From Streptosporangiaceae bacterium NEAU-GS5 (GTDB lineage Bacteria > Actinomycetota > Actinomycetes > Streptosporangiales > Streptosporangiaceae), in assembly GCA_017592665.1 (NCBI GenBank), contig JAGFNW010000053.1, positions 1 to 42,841 on the forward strand: DNA of 42,841 nucleotides, given 5' to 3'. The notes beneath the pieces were generated by a model. That model made no database searches. It saw only the letters and a list, made by a program, of their open reading frames with translations, and was not told where the DNA came from. A program made the translations under genes and the position numbers. Of the stretch, positions 41,284 through 42,841 are shown in pieces. Numbering within the stretch: position 1 is the first letter of the stretch; every line of letters begins with the position of its first letter.

Positions 41284-41726
41284 CAGTCCCCGCGTTCCAG
41301 CTCTCGCCGTATGTCGTCAGCAGCTTGTATCGCACGGTCAATCTCCGGGTCACCGTCATACCAATACTCTCTACCTCCGCACGGACACGGCTCCATGTAC
41401 TGGCCAGCCATTGCTGGCGTCTTGCCGGTGCCGTGGCAGGAACTGCAGCTGACCTTGCCCCGCTTTCGAAGGTCCTTCTGAACGTCGCTCTTCGCCGCAG
41501 CCCTGTTGACTGCGAAGTTGATCCGTCGCCAGAGCGTCGGGTTTTGCAATGTTTGTAGAGTGTCTTGCAGAAGCTGACGGGTCGAGTAGATTGCCCGAAG
41601 AGCCTCCTCACCTTCGGGCGTCCATGCATGTTGGCGAATTGTGGCCTCATTATCGTCGAGGCGCCGCAGTTGGGCGCGCACATATGCCACCTTCTCCGCG
41701 TGAGAGAGTAAGTTGAACTCATTCAT
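41283..41726 (-). CDS. Hypothetical protein with DnaJ-like zinc-binding Cys cluster
   Basis: The 147-residue product starts with a good ribosome site (GGAGG, seven bases). The N-terminal 95 residues are helical and charged (LLSHAEKVAYVRAQLRRLDD, LLQDTLQTLQNPTLWRRINF). Then comes CSSCHGTGKTP followed ten residues later by PCPCGG, the C-x-x-C-x-G-x-G ... C-x-C pattern of DnaJ-type zinc fingers. The tail is acidic. It is translationally coupled to a gene encoding an S1 domain, which suggests a nucleic-acid or translation-related role for the pair. I do not recognise the full-length family. Confidence 0.7.
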   Translation of the reverse strand: MNEFNLLSHAEKVAYVRAQLRRLDDNEATIRQHAWTPEGEEALRAIYSTRQLLQDTLQTLQNPTLWRRINFAVNRAAAKSDVQKDLRKRGKVSCSSCHGTGKTPAMAGQYMEPCPCGGREYWYDGDPEIDRAIQAADDIRRELERGD

Positions 41727-42164
41727 CAGGCCCCTCCGTCATTGTGGTTTGCCGCTTAATTGCATGCCTAATGTCGCGTATTCCTCCCAAGCCCTTCGTT
41801 GTAGATCGACACGAGCAATGTGGCCTGGACGCCAGGACGATAACGGGTGGTGTTTTACCACTCCATCATTCCCCTCAGCTATAGGCGAACTAAAGATGAC
41901 TTAAGGAGGCTGTATTCTGTTTCGGGCATGGACACATCAATATGCGCCGCTGAATGTGCTGATCATCATGCTTGATCAGCACAGAAGGACTGCCTCAACG
42001 ACTCAACGACTCGATGACCTCAGTCCCGTCGACGGAGTAATTTTGCAGGTGCGTGTGCAGCATGTAAAGGAACGGTCCAAATTAGATAGACCAAAACCCC
42101 TGATTGGTCCAACCAGAACATGTCGCAGCACCGACTACAGACCTTGAAAGGCTGGCCCATGGCC
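41727..42164. other. Intergenic stretch with a hairpin-forming inverted repeat
   Basis: No gene is seen. The DNA is AT-richer than average. At 41,956-41,982 lies a perfect 10-bp inverted repeat (listed). A tandem AACGACTC pair occurs near 41,998-42,013. The left part should contain the promoter of the Cys-cluster/S1 gene pair. Confidence 0.35.
41956..41982. promoter_or_regulatory. Perfect 10-bp inverted repeat with 7-base loop
   Basis: GTGCTGATCA and TGATCAGCAC flank TCATGCT. It lies 230 bases upstream of the Cys-cluster gene and may be an operator or a hairpin terminator; there is no U tract. The AT content of the arms favours DNA binding over a terminator in this genome. Confidence 0.4.
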
Positions 42165-42335
42165 CTACGGCGGTTCGAGTTCCACGGCGAGTTCGGTCTG
42201 GGCGATGATCGCGTCGAGCAGGCCAGGGCGGTATTGCATGGGCTTGAGGTGGTGCTTGATGATGGTGGCCAGTTCGTCCACGCCGTCGTGGACGGCCAGG
42301 TTCGCCAGGTAGTTCTTCAGATTGGCCCTGTGGTG
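42165..42335 (-). pseudogene. IS630-type transposase C-terminal fragment
   Basis: The minus-strand reading HRANLKNYLANLAVHDGVDE, LATIIKHHLKPMQYRPGLLD and AIIAQTELAVE to the stop at 42,165 is the usual C-terminus of IS630-like transposases in actinomycetes (LK-x-x-LANLA ... LK-x-MQYRPGLLDGFI). About 57 codons remain, without the catalytic core. Confidence 0.65.
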
Positions 42336-42350
42336 TGCCAATATTCGTGC

Positions 42351-42464
42351 ATGGTGGTTGACCTGCGGTTATCGTCGCTGCGTGTGAGCTTCCGTCTGCT
42401 GTATCTGATCTTCGTCCGGGTTGTGGGCTGGCTGGTCCTGGGGGCCCGCAGCGACGCCTCTAAG
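42351..42464 (+). pseudogene. rve transposase N-terminal fragment
   Basis: RVSFRLLYLIFVRVVGWLVL followed by GARSDASK is the conserved hydrophobic start of the rve transposase subgroup seen at 41,028 (LRLIYLMLLRLLDWLALLPRSDAAK). The expected AEILLLRHQ block is missing; the sequence diverges after SDASK. About 38 codons remain. Confidence 0.6.
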
Positions 42465-42684
42465 AGGGCGTCTGACGGGTATTTGATGGGATCGGCGGCA
42501 TTCACGGCCGTCCGGTGTGTGCCGATTACGTTGAATGCGCGTGTTGAGGCGCGGCTGCACAAGCCGCGGCCGAGCCGTTTCATCCCGGGAGCGGACCCGC
42601 AGTCCGTCTGATCTCGAATTGGCCGGGAACCGCCCACTTCCTGAGTTGCGCGGCCTCAAGTGCGCGTTGTGTTAGCAGAGAGCC

Positions 42685-42720
42685 ATGACCCCCCGTCGCC
42701 CGTACCCCTCAGACCTGAAC
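42685..42720 (+). pseudogene. IS5-family transposase start, 12 codons
   Basis: MTPRRPYPSDL is the standard N-terminus of IS5/IS112-type transposases of actinomycetes (M-T-x-R-R-P-Y-P-S-D-L-S). It ends at 42,720, where the leader of an IS3-type element takes over. It is a different part of the IS5 family protein from the fragment at 13,678. Confidence 0.5.
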
Positions 42721-42767
42721 CCATCCGGCATTGATGGAGGCTCCTGCGGTTGGAAAGGATGGAGCCC

Positions 42768-42841
42768 ATGGCCGGACGATCTTCTTCTGCGCATCCCTCT
42801 CAACGCCGCTACCCGCCGGAGTTGAAGCAGCGCGCAGTCCG
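42768..42841 (+). CDS. IS3-family transposase OrfA, N-terminal part (cut by window edge)
   Basis: From the ATG at 42768, the 24 visible residues end in QRRYPPELKQRAV, the opening of the OrfA helix-turn-helix domain of IS3 elements. It differs from the OrfA at the left edge (KSYPPEFKADAVAL). A GGATGGAG sequence precedes the ATG. Intactness cannot be judged. Confidence 0.65.
   Translation, partial: MAGRSSSAHPSQRRYPPELKQRAV

Noticed and set aside
42120-42611. 163-codon plus-strand frame
   Set aside because: Its first half is the antisense of an IS630 C-terminus; only residues from about 42,351 are transposase-like, listed as a fragment.

Overview
The window is high-GC DNA with the gene style of a filamentous actinomycete. 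The two-domain HTH regulator, the small PP2C cassette, the TPR/CHAT and caspase-STAND proteins and the IS families all resemble those of Streptosporangiales-type genomes. That taxonomic placement is an inference from family resemblance, not a marker-gene result. No rRNA, tRNA, housekeeping gene or CRISPR array is visible. The whole window reads as an accessory island: a core of protease-effector (conflict) genes surrounded and cut by transposons.

Region 1 (1-10.4 kb) is eroded mobile DNA. It holds an IS3 start at the left edge, an R-S-E ADP-ribosyltransferase (211-978), an HTH regulator with two small ORFs (1617-2802), and a decayed rve-type insertion sequence (3345-4553) that beheads an unknown gene (4554-5190). 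An excisionase plus a frameshifted tyrosine integrase (6.3-7.75 kb) lies between two separate fragments of an acyl-CoA dehydrogenase C-terminus. A truncated PP2C phosphatase pair (9.27-10.07 kb) and an IS110 stub (10.27 kb) follow.

Region 2 (10.9-25.9 kb) is the first half of the effector core. It starts with a translationally coupled trio: a four-helix membrane protein, a CHAT protease, and a small two-helix membrane protein. Next is a 2,669-residue TPR-CHAT protein. Convergent to it is a third CHAT protease with an N-terminal beta-rich region, followed by a frameshifted small membrane protein and preceded by a single-pass extracytoplasmic protein. Each CHAT domain keeps its His and Cys.

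Region 3 (26-32 kb) is an IS nest around a pair of membrane proteins (28,553-30,395). It contains one intact rve IS, a broken IS701 and a broken DDE_5 element. The larger membrane protein carries repeated modules whose turns resemble the RHIM amyloid core.

Region 4 (32.2-38.2 kb) is the second half of the effector core. It is an apparent four-gene minus-strand operon: zinc-ribbon protein, three-helix membrane protein, caspase-STAND-beta-propeller protein, and a separate beta-propeller. A divergent TPR protein has lost its expected C-terminal effector at an ISL3 remnant.

Region 5 (38.2-42.8 kb) is again transposon debris: an ISL3 tail, an intact IS110 transposase, an rve IS with recognisable inverted ends inserted in an S1-domain gene, and IS630, rve, IS5 and IS3 fragments.

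In all, four clan-CD cysteine peptidases (three CHAT, one caspase) sit within about 24.5 kb, nearly all next to membrane proteins. The most economical reading is a defence or programmed-death island in which several effectors signal to or act at the membrane. That reading is inference; no activity can be read from DNA alone.
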